Positions 1 through 9,513 of a stretch of DNA of 33,178 nt are shown one piece after another (position 1 is the first letter of the stretch; each line of letters opens with the position of its first letter). Source of the stretch: Chromatiales bacterium (GTDB taxonomy: Bacteria > Pseudomonadota > Gammaproteobacteria > Steroidobacterales > Woeseiaceae); contig JAIBDF010000024.1 of assembly GCA_024679535.1 (NCBI GenBank), forward strand, positions 1 through 33,178. Direction: 5' to 3'. A model generated the notes under the pieces. That model was not told where the DNA came from. It saw only the letters and a program-made list of their open reading frames with translations, and did no database searches. A program made the translations under genes and the position numbers.

Positions 1-524
1 ACTTTCAAACCCGGTCGTTTACGCATGGTCAACGTGATTGCCGCGATGATCGCCAGCAACAGGATCACGGCAGCAATCTCAAAGGCATACACATGTTCGG
101 TATACAGCACCGCGCCGAGCGCCTCGGTATTACTGTAGCCCTCCGGCGTTGCCGCAAAGCCCGAAGTCGACTGCTGTGCCTGGTTGCCCAACCAGATAAC
201 ATTGATCAGTTCGATGGCCATGACCAGCGCGAGCGCTATACCAAGTGGTGCATATCGCGTCAGTCCCCGTTTGGCTGCTTCAATATTTACCTCGAGCATC
301 ATGACGACGAACAGAAACAGCACCATCACCGCACCGACATAGACAAGCACCAGCACGATTGCCAGGAACTCGGCCTCAGCCAGCAACCAGAGGATTGCCG
401 CATTAAAAAACGTGAAGACGAGGAACATGACCGAATGCACCGGGTTGCGTGACAGAATCACGCCCAGCGCGGCGCCGAACATAATCGTCGCGAAAACGTA
501 AAAAAGTATGGAATGCAACATCAT
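1..524 (-). CDS. nuoJ: NADH-quinone oxidoreductase subunit J (NuoJ), 3' end cut by window edge
   Basis: Membrane subunit of proton-pumping complex I (NDH-1); it helps couple quinone reduction to proton transfer. About 174 codons are visible with no stop, so the C-terminus lies outside the window. The N-terminus reads MMLHSILFYVFATIMFGAALG. The family hallmark segment LVYVGAVMVLFLFVVMMLE, in the third membrane helix, is clear, and further hydrophobic helices follow, ending in a basic stretch (MRKRPGLK) at the edge. Two ATG codons stand in tandem at 519-524; I took the outer one. The gene starts 10 bases after the nuoI stop, with an AGGG upstream. nuoK-N presumably follow beyond the edge. Confidence 0.95.
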   Translation of the reverse strand, partial: MMLHSILFYVFATIMFGAALGVILSRNPVHSVMFLVFTFFNAAILWLLAEAEFLAIVLVLVYVGAVMVLFLFVVMMLEVNIEAAKRGLTRYAPLGIALALVMAIELINVIWLGNQAQQSTSGFAATPEGYSNTEALGAVLYTEHVYAFEIAAVILLLAIIAAITLTMRKRPGLK

Positions 525-534
525 CTTAAGCGCC

Positions 535-1023
535 CTACCGATACTTCGCGTCTGCTGCTTTGTCGGCAGAGATCATCGCGTCGTACTTCTCGCCGATTGC
601 CAGCAACTTATCTTTGGTCATGATGTTCTCGCCCGGCTCTTCCATGTGGTATTCATGGATGCGCGTTTCGACGATGGCATCAACCGGACAGGCTTCCTCG
701 CAGAAGCCACAATAAATACATTTGAAGAGATCAATGTCGTAACGCGACGTGCGACGCGTACCGTCGTCGCTGACGCCCGACTCGATTGTTATCGCCAACG
801 CCGGGCACACCGCCTCGCAAAGCTTGCATGCGATACAGCGCTCTTCGCCATTCGGATATCGACGTAACGCATGCAGCCCGCGAAAGCGCGGCGACTGTGG
901 CGTTTTCTCTTCGGGGTACTCCAGCGTAACGCTCTTTCTAAACCAGTTACGCTGTGTGACCGAGAGGCCTTTGAGCAACTCCCACAAAGCGAACGTCTTG
1001 ATGTAGCTGATTACCTGATTCAT
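535..1023 (-). CDS. nuoI: NADH-quinone oxidoreductase subunit I (NuoI), 2x[4Fe-4S] ferredoxin subunit
   Basis: Peripheral-arm subunit of complex I that carries electrons from NuoG clusters toward NuoB through clusters N6a and N6b. The 162-residue protein has two ferredoxin motifs: Cys63-x2-Cys66-x2-Cys69-x3-Cys73 followed by Pro, and Cys102-x2-Cys105-x2-Cys108-x3-Cys112-Pro. An amphipathic N-terminus ([19 protein letters not shown]) would anchor it to NuoH. The frame is open 18 codons further upstream, but that would run into nuoH. The ATG at 1021-1023 gives the normal family length, has GGAT just upstream and lies 4 bases after the nuoH stop, so I chose it. Confidence 0.97.
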   Translation of the reverse strand: MNQVISYIKTFALWELLKGLSVTQRNWFRKSVTLEYPEEKTPQSPRFRGLHALRRYPNGEERCIACKLCEAVCPALAITIESGVSDDGTRRTSRYDIDLFKCIYCGFCEEACPVDAIVETRIHEYHMEEPGENIMTKDKLLAIGEKYDAMISADKAADAKYR

Positions 1024-1027
1024 CGTC

Positions 1028-2128
1028 TTATCCGCCCATACCTGCCCATGGACCAACCTGGAACCAGACCATCGCACCTTCGACGGCGATCCAGACGATC
1101 GTCACGGGAATAAATACTTTCCAGCCCAGCCGCATGATCTGGTCGTAGCGGTAGCGAGGGAACGTCGCCCGCAGCCAGAAGAAGGTGTACATGAACACGC
1201 ACATCTTTATGAACAGCCAGTGCAACCCACCGGCTGTAAGCCAGGCAAGCCAGGAAATGTCGTTGAGGAAGGTCCAGCCTTCGAAAGGTGACGCCCACCC
1301 ACCGAGGAAAAACACGGCGGTCAACGTCGAAATCAGGATCATATTGGCGTATTCGGCCAGGAAGAACAGCGCGAACGCGACGCCCGAATACTCGACGTGG
1401 AAACCGGCAACGATCTCCGATTCGCCTTCCGCGACGTCAAACGGTGCACGGTTGGTCTCGGCAACACCGGCGATCCAGTAAACGACAAACAACGGGAACA
1501 ACGGCAGCAGGAACCACTGGCTGACTCCGCCGGACTGCGCATTAACGATCTCACCGATATTCAGGCTGCCAGATGCCATGAGAACGCCGACGAGCGCGAA
1601 GCCCATGGCGATTTCATACGCAACGATCTGCGCGGCAGAGCGCATCGCGCCAAGCAGCGCGTACTTCGAGTTGGTTGCCCAGCCCGCCAGGATTACGCCG
1701 TAAACGCCGACCGAGGTCAGTGCCAACACGTATAGCAAACCCGCATTAATATCCGCGATGACAAACCAGTTGTTCATCGGGATGACAGCCCAGGCCGCTA
1801 ACGCCGGCGTCAGAGACAGCAACGGCGCAATGACGAAGATGAACTTGCTTGATTGCGACGGGACGATAACTTCCTTGAAGAGAAGCTTGAGGACGTCCGC
1901 AAAGGGCTGTAACAGTCCCAGCGGACCGACACGATTTGGTCCAACCCGTGACTGCATGCTGCCGATCACCTTGCGCTCGAAATACGTCGAAAACGCAACG
2001 CAGAGGATCACGCCGACTGTCAGGATCAGGATCTTGAACAGCGTAGTGCCTAGATACTGAACCACCCCCGGCAACGAGAACCAGTAGGTGACAACCGCAG
2101 CAACGATATTCGTGAGGAACTCCGGCAT
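1028..2128 (-). CDS. nuoH: NADH-quinone oxidoreductase subunit H (NuoH)
   Basis: Membrane subunit of complex I that forms the quinone access channel at the junction with the peripheral arm. It has 366 residues, somewhat longer than the enteric protein, with about eight hydrophobic helices. The family signature around residues 50-77 is present, with ERKVIG and RVGPNRVGP followed by [12 protein letters not shown]. The later conserved [15 protein letters not shown] loop is also intact. Its ATG overlaps the nuoG stop by one base (TAATG), so translation is probably coupled. It ends 4 bases before nuoI. Confidence 0.97.
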   Translation of the reverse strand: MPEFLTNIVAAVVTYWFSLPGVVQYLGTTLFKILILTVGVILCVAFSTYFERKVIGSMQSRVGPNRVGPLGLLQPFADVLKLLFKEVIVPSQSSKFIFVIAPLLSLTPALAAWAVIPMNNWFVIADINAGLLYVLALTSVGVYGVILAGWATNSKYALLGAMRSAAQIVAYEIAMGFALVGVLMASGSLNIGEIVNAQSGGVSQWFLLPLFPLFVVYWIAGVAETNRAPFDVAEGESEIVAGFHVEYSGVAFALFFLAEYANMILISTLTAVFFLGGWASPFEGWTFLNDISWLAWLTAGGLHWLFIKMCVFMYTFFWLRATFPRYRYDQIMRLGWKVFIPVTIVWIAVEGAMVWFQVGPWAGMGG

Positions 2129-4191
2129 TAACCTTTTTCCTCACCCGCCTCACGCCGAGCCTCGGTCGTGCGCTGCAGCGCCGTAGCACGACGCACGAGA
2201 CCGTCGACGGAATACAGTGGTACGTCGATCTCATCGGCCGGTTTGTCTTCGCCGTTGACCTTTGCGGGCTGTCCGCTGCCCTCGTACGCGCGTGCTTCGA
2301 CGTCGCCGACCTGTGCCTTGCACTCAGCGAGCACATCTTCGCTGGTCACGTAGTCAAAGCCATCGGCGTCAACCAGATTGCCTAGGACGCGCAACACCTT
2401 CCAAGCCGGCCGAGCCTCGCCCACGGGGTTAGCCACACCGGAGAAACTCTGCCAGGTGCCCTCGACGTTGACGTAGGTACCGGATGTTTCCGCAAAGGTG
2501 CCAATGGGCAACAACAGGTCGGCTGCCTCGAGAAGTGCGTCCGAAATGAATGGTGTCATCGCGACAACGAACTCCTGCTCTGCAAGTTTTGCTACCGCAT
2601 CGTCCGTTGCATGGAAATCCGCATCCGGCTCAACATTCAGAAGCAGCGTGGCTTCAGGCGCCGAGTCGACCATTGCTGCTGCGTGGAGGCCGTCACCTTT
2701 TTGCGGCAAGACGCCTGCCAGGCTCAGGCCGGCACTATTGGCACCGGGTGAAAGCGTACCAAGCTTGGCACCCGTCCTGGCGGCGATATCCGCGGCCAGT
2801 GAACGAACCGCGCTAAATGCACGGTGCCGTCCGGCAATATTGCCAATCAGTACCAGCGCATTTTGCGCTTCCTTGAGCTTCTCGACGACCGGTTTGATCG
2901 CATCACCGGACAGCAACTGCACCAACCCGGCGCCGGACACATAACTATCGACGTCAAAAAAGTACTCGTGCTCTTCACTACTCACGAAATTCACACTGGC
3001 TCCGGCAAGCGCTGCCTTGCGAAGTCGATGTGCGAGGATCGGTGCTTCCTGGCGGATGTGCGATCCGATTACAACGATGACATCCTGTTTTTCTATATCG
3101 GCAATGCTGCAGCCCAGCCAGGGAAACGCGGGATCATTTTCCTGGTCGGAGAAATCCCTGCGCTCGATTCGATGATCAAGATTCGACGTCCCCAGATGCT
3201 GCGCGAGGCGGGCCAGCAAGTGGCCTTCCTCGACGGTCGCACTGGGCGATGCGAGCAGTCCAACCGTATCCGCGTCCTTGAGGACTGCGGCAGCGGCTTC
3301 GAGCGCCTCCTCCCAGTCGATATCTCGCCACTCGCCACTTTCCTTGATGCGCGGCTGTGCAAGGCGATCCGCAGAATAAATGGCTTCGTAACTGAAGCGA
3401 TCGCGATCGGCGAGCCACGACTCATTGATGGCTTCATTGCTGCGCGGAACGATGCGTTTGACCGTGCCACGCAGAACGTGAGCGTACAGGTTCGAACCAA
3501 CGCAATCGTGCGGGGCGACAGTCGCTCGCTGCACCATTTCCCAGGCGCGAGCGCTGTAGCGATACGGCTTGTTGTTCAGAGCACCCACCGGACACAAGTC
3601 GATAATGTTCGCTGACAGCTCGTGGTCGATATTCTGTTCGACGTAGGTCGAGATGACGACATTTTCGCCGCGCAGGGTCGTACCCAGTTGCGGCTTACCC
3701 TGAATCTCCTCACCGAAGCGAACGCAACGCGTGCAGTGGATACAGCGCGTCATGTCAGTTGAGACCAACGGACCGATGTCTTTGTCTTTAACAACCCGCT
3801 TGCCGTCGTTATAGCGCGATACATCGCGCCCGTAACCCATCGCAAGGTCCTGCAGTTCGCACTCACCGCCCTGGTCGCAAATCGGGCAATCCAGTGGATG
3901 GTTGATTAACAGGAATTCCATCGTCGCCTTTTGCGCTGCAATAGCACGCGGCGACTTGGTGAAAACCTTCATACCCTCGTTGACCGGCTGGGCGCAGGCC
4001 GGGATCGGCTTCGGCGCACCTTCGATATCAACCAGGCACATGCGACAGTTTGCAGCGACACTCAGTTTTTCGTGGTAACAGAATCGCGGCACGTAGGCAC
4101 CGATCTTGTCCGTCACCTCGATGACCATTTGCCCGGGACGGGCTTCAACCGGCTTGCCGTCGACTTCAATATTTACAATGTCGTCACTCAT
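2128..4191 (-). CDS. nuoG: NADH-quinone oxidoreductase subunit G (NuoG), short form
   Basis: Large iron-sulfur subunit of the complex I peripheral arm. The 687-residue protein shows in order: a [2Fe-2S] site (Cys38, Cys49, Cys52, Cys66); a His98/Cys102/Cys105/Cys111 site for the His-ligated N5 cluster; and a Cys150-x2-Cys153-x2-Cys156 ... Cys200-Pro [4Fe-4S] site. A molybdopterin-oxidoreductase-like domain follows. The CxxCxxxC motif that holds the extra N7 cluster in the roughly 900-residue E. coli protein is missing; only Cys230 stands in that region (HDCVGSN). In length and clusters it resembles the mitochondrial 75-kDa type. It starts 5 bases after the nuoF stop and overlaps nuoH by one base. 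Confidence 0.97.
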   Translation of the reverse strand: MSDDIVNIEVDGKPVEARPGQMVIEVTDKIGAYVPRFCYHEKLSVAANCRMCLVDIEGAPKPIPACAQPVNEGMKVFTKSPRAIAAQKATMEFLLINHPLDCPICDQGGECELQDLAMGYGRDVSRYNDGKRVVKDKDIGPLVSTDMTRCIHCTRCVRFGEEIQGKPQLGTTLRGENVVISTYVEQNIDHELSANIIDLCPVGALNNKPYRYSARAWEMVQRATVAPHDCVGSNLYAHVLRGTVKRIVPRSNEAINESWLADRDRFSYEAIYSADRLAQPRIKESGEWRDIDWEEALEAAAAVLKDADTVGLLASPSATVEEGHLLARLAQHLGTSNLDHRIERRDFSDQENDPAFPWLGCSIADIEKQDVIVVIGSHIRQEAPILAHRLRKAALAGASVNFVSSEEHEYFFDVDSYVSGAGLVQLLSGDAIKPVVEKLKEAQNALVLIGNIAGRHRAFSAVRSLAADIAARTGAKLGTLSPGANSAGLSLAGVLPQKGDGLHAAAMVDSAPEATLLLNVEPDADFHATDDAVAKLAEQEFVVAMTPFISDALLEAADLLLPIGTFAETSGTYVNVEGTWQSFSGVANPVGEARPAWKVLRVLGNLVDADGFDYVTSEDVLAECKAQVGDVEARAYEGSGQPAKVNGEDKPADEIDVPLYSVDGLVRRATALQRTTEARREAGEEKG

Positions 4192-4196
4192 AGCCG

Positions 4197-5504
4197 TTAC
4201 GCCGCCGCGTCCGAAGCAGCTTCAACGATGCTACGTCCGTTATTGCGCACCATGTATTCGAATTCATCATAAAAATGCTTCAGAAAACTCTGTACCGGCC
4301 ACGCCGCTGCATCGCCGAGGGCGCAAATTGTGTGGCCCTCAATCTTGTTAGCCACGTCAACGAGTTTTTCCAGATCCGCTTCCTCGCCTTTGCCCTCGAT
4401 GATTCGCGTAAGCATGCGATACAACCAGCCCGTACCTTCGCGACACGGTGTGCACTGCCCGCAGGACTCCGCCATGTAGAAGCGTGAGATACGGCGCAAT
4501 ACACTGACCATGCACGTGGTCTCGTCCATCACCATGACCGCACCGGTGCCAAAGGAAGAACCCGCCTGCTGCAACGAGTTGTAATCCATGGTGCATTCCA
4601 TGATCACCTCGGCCGGCATCACCTTGCACGATGACCCACCCGGGATAACCGCTTTCAGCCTGCGGCCTTTCCAGACACCGCCGCAGATGTCCTCGAGGAG
4701 CGTCTTGAATGGAATACCCATCGGCAACTCGTAGTTACCCGGCTTCTCGACATGACCGGACACAGAGAACTGTGCCGTACCACCGGACCCTTCCGGACCG
4801 AGTGCGGCAAACCACGCCGCGCCCTTATGCATAATCGAGGGAACGCTGGCAATACTCTGCGTGTTGTTGATCGTTGTCGGCTTCCCATACAGGCCGAAGT
4901 TCGCCGGGAACGGCGGTTTGAAGCGTGGCCGTCCCTGCTTGCCCTCGAGCGATTCAATCAGCGCTGTTTCTTCGCCGCAGATATAGGCACCTGCGCCAAT
5001 GAAGCCATGAATATCGATATCGATCCCACTGCCCTGCACGTTCTTGCCAAGCAAGCCGGCGTCGTAGGCTTCTTTAACCGCAGCTTCGAAACGCGGAAAT
5101 GGCTCGTCCATGAACTCGCCACGCATGTAGTTGTAGGCAACCGTCGCACCCATCGCGTAGGCCGCAATCGCCATGCCCTCGACGAGGCTGTGCGGGTTGT
5201 AGCGAAGGATTTCACGATCGTGGCACGTGCCCGGTTCGGATTCGTCCGAATTGACAACCAGGTACTTCTGGCCGTCATAGTTCTTCGGCATGAAGCTCCA
5301 CTTGAGTCCTGTCGGGAAGCCCGCACCACCGCGTCCACGCAGGCCCGATGCCTTAACTTCTTCGATCACCTCTCCAGGCGACAACTCACCGGCGAGAATT
5401 CTGCGCCAGGCCTTGTAGCCATCGTGCTGCTCATAGGTCGCCATCGTCCACGACTCGGGCGAACCGAAGGTATTGAAACAAACAAGATTTTGTTCGATAG
5501 CCAT
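4197..5504 (-). CDS. nuoF: NADH-quinone oxidoreductase subunit F (NuoF), NADH/FMN site
   Basis: Subunit that oxidises NADH with FMN and passes electrons to cluster N3. In the 435-residue protein the FMN/NADH glycine-rich region is at residues 56-65 (RGRGGAGFPT). A second conserved block lies near 170-191 (GAGAYICGEETALIESLEGK). The N3 cluster ligands are Cys348, Cys351, Cys354 (SCGQCTPCREG) and Cys394. The frame extends 35 codons further upstream, but that part overlaps nuoE and has no family similarity. The ATG at 5502-5504 overlaps the nuoE stop by one base (TAATG) and gives the usual length. The nuoG start follows 5 bases after its stop. Confidence 0.97.
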   Translation of the reverse strand: MAIEQNLVCFNTFGSPESWTMATYEQHDGYKAWRRILAGELSPGEVIEEVKASGLRGRGGAGFPTGLKWSFMPKNYDGQKYLVVNSDESEPGTCHDREILRYNPHSLVEGMAIAAYAMGATVAYNYMRGEFMDEPFPRFEAAVKEAYDAGLLGKNVQGSGIDIDIHGFIGAGAYICGEETALIESLEGKQGRPRFKPPFPANFGLYGKPTTINNTQSIASVPSIMHKGAAWFAALGPEGSGGTAQFSVSGHVEKPGNYELPMGIPFKTLLEDICGGVWKGRRLKAVIPGGSSCKVMPAEVIMECTMDYNSLQQAGSSFGTGAVMVMDETTCMVSVLRRISRFYMAESCGQCTPCREGTGWLYRMLTRIIEGKGEEADLEKLVDVANKIEGHTICALGDAAAWPVQSFLKHFYDEFEYMVRNNGRSIVEAASDAAA

Positions 5505-5989
5505 TAGTCGAGCCCGTCCAGAATATCGTCGACCATTTCGCTGCTCAGGTTTTCGAAATACTTGTGATTGACCTGCATGGCCGGCGCGCCGCAACAAGCC
5601 GCAATGCACTCTTCCTCACGCTTAAGGAAAATCCTGCCATCATCTGTGCTTTCACCCAGCTTGATCCCAAGCTTCTGCTCAACATGATCAACGAGGTCAT
5701 CCGCGCCACGCAGCATGCACGCCACGTTGGTGCAGATGGACACTTCATTACGACCAACCGGCTGCGTCTGAAACATCGAGTAGAACGTTGCGACTTCATA
5801 AACCTGGATCGTCGGCAAGCTCAGGTAGTCCGCAACCGCATTCATCTGCTCCGCGGTCACGAAGCCCTTGTTTTCGTGTTGCACCAGGTGCAGCGCACGA
5901 ATCACTGCGGAACGCTGCTGATCAGCCGGAAAACGAGTCTTCCAGTCGTCGATCTTGTCCCTGACGTGAGACGAGAGTTCATAGCTCAT
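5504..5989 (-). CDS. nuoE: NADH-quinone oxidoreductase subunit E (NuoE), [2Fe-2S] subunit
   Basis: Thioredoxin-like 24-kDa-type subunit of complex I that carries off-path cluster N1a beside NuoF. The protein has 161 residues. The [2Fe-2S] ligands are Cys86 and Cys91 (CTNVAC) and Cys128 and Cys132 (CIAAC, followed by CGAP). An N-terminal helical part includes the family motif EVATFYSMF (residues 65-73). Its ATG overlaps the nuoD stop in an ATGA arrangement (4 bases), and its stop shares one base with the nuoF start, so both junctions look translationally coupled. Confidence 0.97.
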   Translation of the reverse strand: MSYELSSHVRDKIDDWKTRFPADQQRSAVIRALHLVQHENKGFVTAEQMNAVADYLSLPTIQVYEVATFYSMFQTQPVGRNEVSICTNVACMLRGADDLVDHVEQKLGIKLGESTDDGRIFLKREEECIAACCGAPAMQVNHKYFENLSSEMVDDILDGLD

Positions 5990-7239
5990 CGATCAACCTC
6001 ACCGAACACGATGTCCTGTGTGCCGATGACTGCAACAACGTCAGCCAGCATATGTCCTTCCACCATTTCCGACATGGCCGACAGGTGTGCGAAGCCAGGT
6101 GCACGAATCTTCAAGCGATAAGGCTTGTTGGCTCCATCAGAAAGAATATAGATGCCGAACTCACCCTTAGGGTGTTCGATGGCAGCGTACGCCTCACCTT
6201 CGGGGACGCAGTACCCTTCGGTAAACAACTTGAAGTGATGAATGAGCGATTCCATATCGTCTTTCATTTCCACGCGCGTTGGCGGCGTTATTTTATGATC
6301 GTCAGCTATCACCGGCCCCGGGTTCTCCCGTAACCAGGCAATACACTGTTTAATGATCCGGTTCGATTGCCGCATCTCTTCAACACGCACGAGATAACGG
6401 TCGTAGCAGTCACCGTTGACGCCTACGGGTATATCGAAATCCACGCGGTCGTATACATCGTATGGCTGCTTCTTGCGCAGGTCCCATTCGACGCCCGAGC
6501 CTCGCAACATCGGGCCCGAGAAGCCGAGCTGCATTGCACGTTCGGGCGAGACCACGCCGATATTTACCGTGCGCTGCTTCCAGATACGATTGTCCGTAAG
6601 CAGGGTTTCGTATTCATCAACACAACCCGGGAAGCGGTCGCAGAACGCATCGATGAAGTCCAGCAGCGACCCTTCGCGAATCGAGTTCATGCGATCGAGT
6701 TCTCTTTTGCTGCGGAACTTCGACTCCTGGTATTTCGGCATGATGTCTGGCAGATCCCGATACACGCCGCCGGGACGATAATAGGTGGCATGCATGCGTG
6801 TACCTGAAACTGCTTCGTAGGAGTCCATCAGGTCTTCGCGCTCGCGGAAGCAATACAGGAACATGGTCATCGCGCCGATATCGAGACCATGCGCACCCAG
6901 CCACATCAGGTGGTTCAGGATTCGCGTGATCTCGTCAAACATCACGCGGATGTACTGGGCCCTTTCCGGCACCTGCACGCCAAGCAGCTTTTCGATCGCC
7001 ATGACATAGGCATGTTCGTTACACATCATCGAGACGTAATCGAGACGGTCCATGTAACCGATGCTCTGGTTGAACGGTTTCGACTCCGCAAGCTTCTCGG
7101 TCGCACGATGCAGCAGACCGACATGCGGATCCGCTTTCTGAATGGTCTCGCCTTCAATCTCAAGCACGAGACGAAGTACGCCATGCGCCGCAGGATGCTG
7201 CGGTCCGAAGTTCATCGTATAGCTCTGAATTTCAGACAT
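5986..7239 (-). CDS. nuoD: NADH-quinone oxidoreductase subunit D (NuoD), 49-kDa type
   Basis: Peripheral-arm subunit that, with NuoB, forms the quinone-binding pocket; it is related to the large subunit of NiFe hydrogenases. The 417-residue protein begins [10 protein letters not shown] followed by the hallmark [10 protein letters not shown] (residues 11-20). The conserved blocks [12 protein letters not shown] and [11 protein letters not shown] also follow. Two in-frame ATGs lie further upstream. The one used here (7237-7239) has AAGGA eight bases before it and matches the family N-terminus. It overlaps the end of nuoC by 8 bases. nuoC and nuoD are separate, unlike the fused nuoCD of enterics and Pseudomonas. 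Confidence 0.96.
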   Translation of the reverse strand: MSEIQSYTMNFGPQHPAAHGVLRLVLEIEGETIQKADPHVGLLHRATEKLAESKPFNQSIGYMDRLDYVSMMCNEHAYVMAIEKLLGVQVPERAQYIRVMFDEITRILNHLMWLGAHGLDIGAMTMFLYCFREREDLMDSYEAVSGTRMHATYYRPGGVYRDLPDIMPKYQESKFRSKRELDRMNSIREGSLLDFIDAFCDRFPGCVDEYETLLTDNRIWKQRTVNIGVVSPERAMQLGFSGPMLRGSGVEWDLRKKQPYDVYDRVDFDIPVGVNGDCYDRYLVRVEEMRQSNRIIKQCIAWLRENPGPVIADDHKITPPTRVEMKDDMESLIHHFKLFTEGYCVPEGEAYAAIEHPKGEFGIYILSDGANKPYRLKIRAPGFAHLSAMSEMVEGHMLADVVAVIGTQDIVFGEVDR

Positions 7240-7933
7240 CGTTGACATCCTTGAGGTCGGCCTCATAGCGGTTGTCGTCGCGAATCACGCGTGGCACCAG
7301 AGTGCGCGCTTCGATGCTTACGGGCTTGTACACAACACGGCCTTCGTCTGCGTCGTAACTCACCTCGACATTACCCATCAGTGGGAAGTCTTTGCGGAAT
7401 GGATGTCCGATAAAGCCATAGTCGGTCAGGATGCGGCGCAAATCGGGATGCCCCTCAAAAAGGATGCCATAAAGGTCAAATGCTTCGCGCTCAAACCAGT
7501 TAGCGCCGTTCCAGATATCGACAACCGACCTGATGATGGGCGGATTGCTCGTGCCAGTAAAAACCCGCAGACGCAGTCGGACATTGTGCTGCAAGGACAA
7601 CAGGTGATAGACAACCGCGAAACGATTCGGCTCGAATTCATCGGCCTCGTCGAGAATAACCGGCTGACGCTCGACACCACGGCTAAATCCGGTGTCTGTT
7701 GCCGCGTTCGTCAGCCACTCGTCGCTGCCGTAGTTGAGGTAGTCGACGCCGCACACATCCATGAGCATCTCGAAACCGAACGCCCCTTCGTTGCGTAGTG
7801 CTGTCGCAACTTCGATCAGCGCGTCCTTGTCGAGCTCATAAGTCAGCTCTCCACAAGTCGTCGGTACCCGGCGCATTTGCTCACCGAAACGCTCGTGAAT
7901 CCGAGCAGCCAATGTGTCGTAAGGTTCGCTCAT
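7232..7933 (-). CDS. nuoC: NADH-quinone oxidoreductase subunit C (NuoC), 30-kDa type
   Basis: Structural peripheral-arm subunit of complex I that packs against NuoD. The protein has 233 residues. The family signature lies at about residues 148-170 ([20 protein letters not shown]), followed by [10 protein letters not shown]. The frame is open 32 codons further upstream into nuoB, without family similarity. The ATG at 7931-7933 has AAAGAG just before it and lies 11 bases after the nuoB stop. The last bases overlap the nuoD start. No cofactor motif is expected in this subunit. Confidence 0.96.
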   Translation of the reverse strand: MSEPYDTLAARIHERFGEQMRRVPTTCGELTYELDKDALIEVATALRNEGAFGFEMLMDVCGVDYLNYGSDEWLTNAATDTGFSRGVERQPVILDEADEFEPNRFAVVYHLLSLQHNVRLRLRVFTGTSNPPIIRSVVDIWNGANWFEREAFDLYGILFEGHPDLRRILTDYGFIGHPFRKDFPLMGNVEVSYDADEGRVVYKPVSIEARTLVPRVIRDDNRYEADLKDVNDV

Positions 7934-7944
7934 TCTCTTTATTC

Positions 7945-8472
7945 TTATCTGGCTATCGTGCTCGTACGTCGAATCTTGTTTTGCAACTGGATCAACCCGT
8001 AAATCAGGGCCTCTGCGGTCGGTGGGCAACCAGGAACGTAGACATCTACCGGCACCACTCGATCGCAGCCCCGGACGACGGCGTAGGAATAATGGTAATA
8101 GCCACCACCGTTCGCGCAGGAACCCATTGAAACAACCCAGCGAGGCTCAGGCATCTGGTCATAGACCTTTCGCAACGGCGCTGCCATCTTGTTGGTCAGC
8201 GTTCCTGCCACAATCATGCAATCAGACTGTCGCGGGCTTGGGCGGAAAATAATGCCGAAACGATCGAGGTCATAGCGCGCGGCACCAGCCTGCATCATCT
8301 CAACCGCACAACAGGCAAGACCGAAGGTCATCGGCCAGAGCGAGCCGGTACGCGCCCAGTTCATCACCGAGTCGACTCTCGTTACGACAAAGCCCTTCTT
8401 CTGAAGGCTGCCACCGGCTGCTTCGGCGCCCGTTGACGCTTCAGCGCCCGCCTGAGGTTCTGCTAGTCCCAC
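7945..8472 (-). CDS. nuoB: NADH-quinone oxidoreductase subunit B (NuoB), N2 cluster subunit
   Basis: Carries cluster N2, the last iron-sulfur centre before quinone. From the chosen start the protein has 175 residues. The N2 ligands are the tandem Cys54-Cys55 ([10 protein letters not shown]), Cys119 (MGSCANGGG) and Cys149 (VPGCPP). No ATG fits well. The chosen GTG at 8470-8472 overlaps the nuoA stop region by 10 bases and has AGGGG seven bases upstream. An in-frame ATG at 8491-8493 is the alternative but lacks a ribosome-binding site. The low-complexity Ala/Gly/Glu N-terminal leader before residue 24 is not part of the conserved fold. Confidence 0.95.
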   Translation of the reverse strand: MGLAEPQAGAEASTGAEAAGGSLQKKGFVVTRVDSVMNWARTGSLWPMTFGLACCAVEMMQAGAARYDLDRFGIIFRPSPRQSDCMIVAGTLTNKMAAPLRKVYDQMPEPRWVVSMGSCANGGGYYHYSYAVVRGCDRVVPVDVYVPGCPPTAEALIYGLIQLQNKIRRTSTIAR

Positions 8473-8819
8473 TCCAGGGCCCCTTTCTTCCATTCGTAAA
8501 TGAAACCGACCACGAGAATGGCCAGGAACAGCGCCATTGAAAGCAGGCCGAATTTGCCCACGGCGTCGAGCGAGACAGCCCACGGGAACAGGAACGCAAT
8601 CTCAAGATCGAAAATAATGAACAGGATTGCGACAAGGTAATAGCGGACATCGAACTTCATTCGCGAATCGTCGAAGGCTTCAAAACCGCACTCGTAAGGC
8701 GATAATTTATCCTCGTCTTTCTGACCGTGACCGATCAGGAAACCCAGGGCCAGCAGCAGAACGCCAATTCCTGCTGCGACACCCAGAAAAATCAGAATAG
8801 GAAGATATTCTTGTAGCAT
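8463..8819 (-). CDS. nuoA: NADH-quinone oxidoreductase subunit A (NuoA)
   Basis: Small membrane subunit at the hinge between the complex I arms and the first gene of the operon. The protein has 118 residues, three hydrophobic helices and the conserved loop [20 protein letters not shown], which carries the family cysteine. I placed the start at the ATG at 8817-8819, giving [11 protein letters not shown], a typical N-terminus. A GTG two codons upstream (8823-8825) is also in frame, but its upstream bases look less like a ribosome-binding site. A probable promoter lies about 40 bases upstream. The stop overlaps the start of nuoB. Confidence 0.96.
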   Translation of the reverse strand: MLQEYLPILIFLGVAAGIGVLLLALGFLIGHGQKDEDKLSPYECGFEAFDDSRMKFDVRYYLVAILFIIFDLEIAFLFPWAVSLDAVGKFGLLSMALFLAILVVGFIYEWKKGALEWD

Positions 8820-8856
8820 GTCCACTCAATCAATAAGGCGCCCGAATTAGCGCGCG

Positions 8857-8865
8857 ATTGTAGCA
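8857..8865 (-). promoter_or_regulatory. Probable nuoA promoter (extended -10)
   Basis: On the minus strand this reads TGCTACAAT, an extended -10 (TGn plus TACAAT, 5 of 6 to consensus). The start would fall near 8850, giving a leader of about 30 bases before the nuoA ATG. No good -35 hexamer is found at 16-18 bases; the palindrome TGTCCGGACA (8875-8884) occupies that place. A sigma-70 promoter is inferred, not proven. Confidence 0.45.
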
Positions 8866-8920
8866 GTCTCTGAATGTCCGGACATACCCCAATATTGGGC
8901 CTGCCCGGACTCCCCATACG

Positions 8921-8960
8921 AAAACCGGCCTGCAACCCCTTGGCTGGACAGACCGGTTTG
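8921..8960 (-). terminator. Hairpin downstream of tRNA-Leu, probable terminator
   Basis: On the minus strand AAACCGGTCTG pairs with CAGGCCGGTTT over 11 pairs, one of them G-U, around a 16-base loop. It is followed by TTTTCG. It starts a few bases after the tRNA 3' end and lies upstream of the nuoA promoter. It fits a terminator that separates the secG-tRNA transcript from nuo. The U tract is short, so termination may be partial. Confidence 0.5.
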
Positions 8961-8965
8961 AAACT

Positions 8966-9050
8966 TGGTGCTCTGGGCGAGACTCGAACTCGCACGGCTT
9001 GCGCCACTGCCCCCTCAAGACAGCGTGTCTACCAATTCCACCACCAGAGC
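8966..9050 (-). tRNA. tRNA-Leu (anticodon GAG)
   Basis: An 85-base tRNA with encoded CCA. The acceptor stem is GCTCTGG paired with CCAGAGC. The D arm contains GGAATTGGTAGAC. The anticodon stem is CTGTC/GGCAG around the loop TTGAGGG, giving anticodon GAG (reads CTC and CTT). There is a class II variable arm, as expected for leucine, and a T loop TTCGAGT. It lies between secG and nuo, the same place relative to secG as the E. coli tRNA-Leu(GAG) gene. Confidence 0.97.
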
Positions 9051-9065
9051 AGATTGAACCTTAGT

Positions 9066-9494
9066 TTACTCCTGATCGCCGGCTGGCTCTTCCTCCAGCG
9101 CCGGCAGGTCAGTGGCATCCTCAACGATGTCTTCTGCGGCCTCGAGGGCTGGCAGATCATCCGACACCGGCATCTCATCACTGAGCACAGGAACCTCTTC
9201 GGTCGATGTTTCTACAATTGGCGCATCCTCAAGCAGGCTGGCCGGAGCCGACGCGGTCTGGCTGCTAAGATACGCAAGAGTCAGGCTGCTGATGAAAAAT
9301 GCTGTCGCACACACAGCCGTTGCCCGGGAAAAGAAGCTGCTGGATCCGCGTGCACCAAACACCGTACCAGATGCGCCTGCACCAAACGCCGCGCCGGCGT
9401 CGGCGCCCTTACCGCGTTGCAGCAGCACGAGCACGATGATCAGCAAGGCGATCAGCGTGTGTCCAATCAGTACAGCTTTTTGAATCGTGTCCAT
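9066..9494 (-). CDS. secG: Preprotein translocase subunit SecG with long acidic tail
   Basis: Accessory subunit of the SecYEG protein channel in the inner membrane. The protein has 142 residues. Helix 1 lies at about 8-25, the conserved cytoplasmic loop QRGKGADAGAAFGAGASGTV at 26-45, and helix 2 at about 59-77. Beyond residue 80 there is an acidic, proline-containing tail of about 60 residues with two DLPALE copies (113-118 and 129-134). SecG proteins of 75-115 residues are usual, and such tails vary in length and sequence. tpiA ends 19 bases upstream; the tRNA-Leu starts 15 bases downstream. Confidence 0.95.
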   Translation of the reverse strand: MDTIQKAVLIGHTLIALLIIVLVLLQRGKGADAGAAFGAGASGTVFGARGSSSFFSRATAVCATAFFISSLTLAYLSSQTASAPASLLEDAPIVETSTEEVPVLSDEMPVSDDLPALEAAEDIVEDATDLPALEEEPAGDQE

Positions 9495-9513
9495 TGAATA
9501 TTCAACTCATTAA

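Noticed and set aside
8792-9007. A 71-codon minus-strand frame running from inside tRNA-Leu into nuoA
   Set aside because: The start of the frame lies in the tRNA and the rest in the promoter gap; it has no family similarity.
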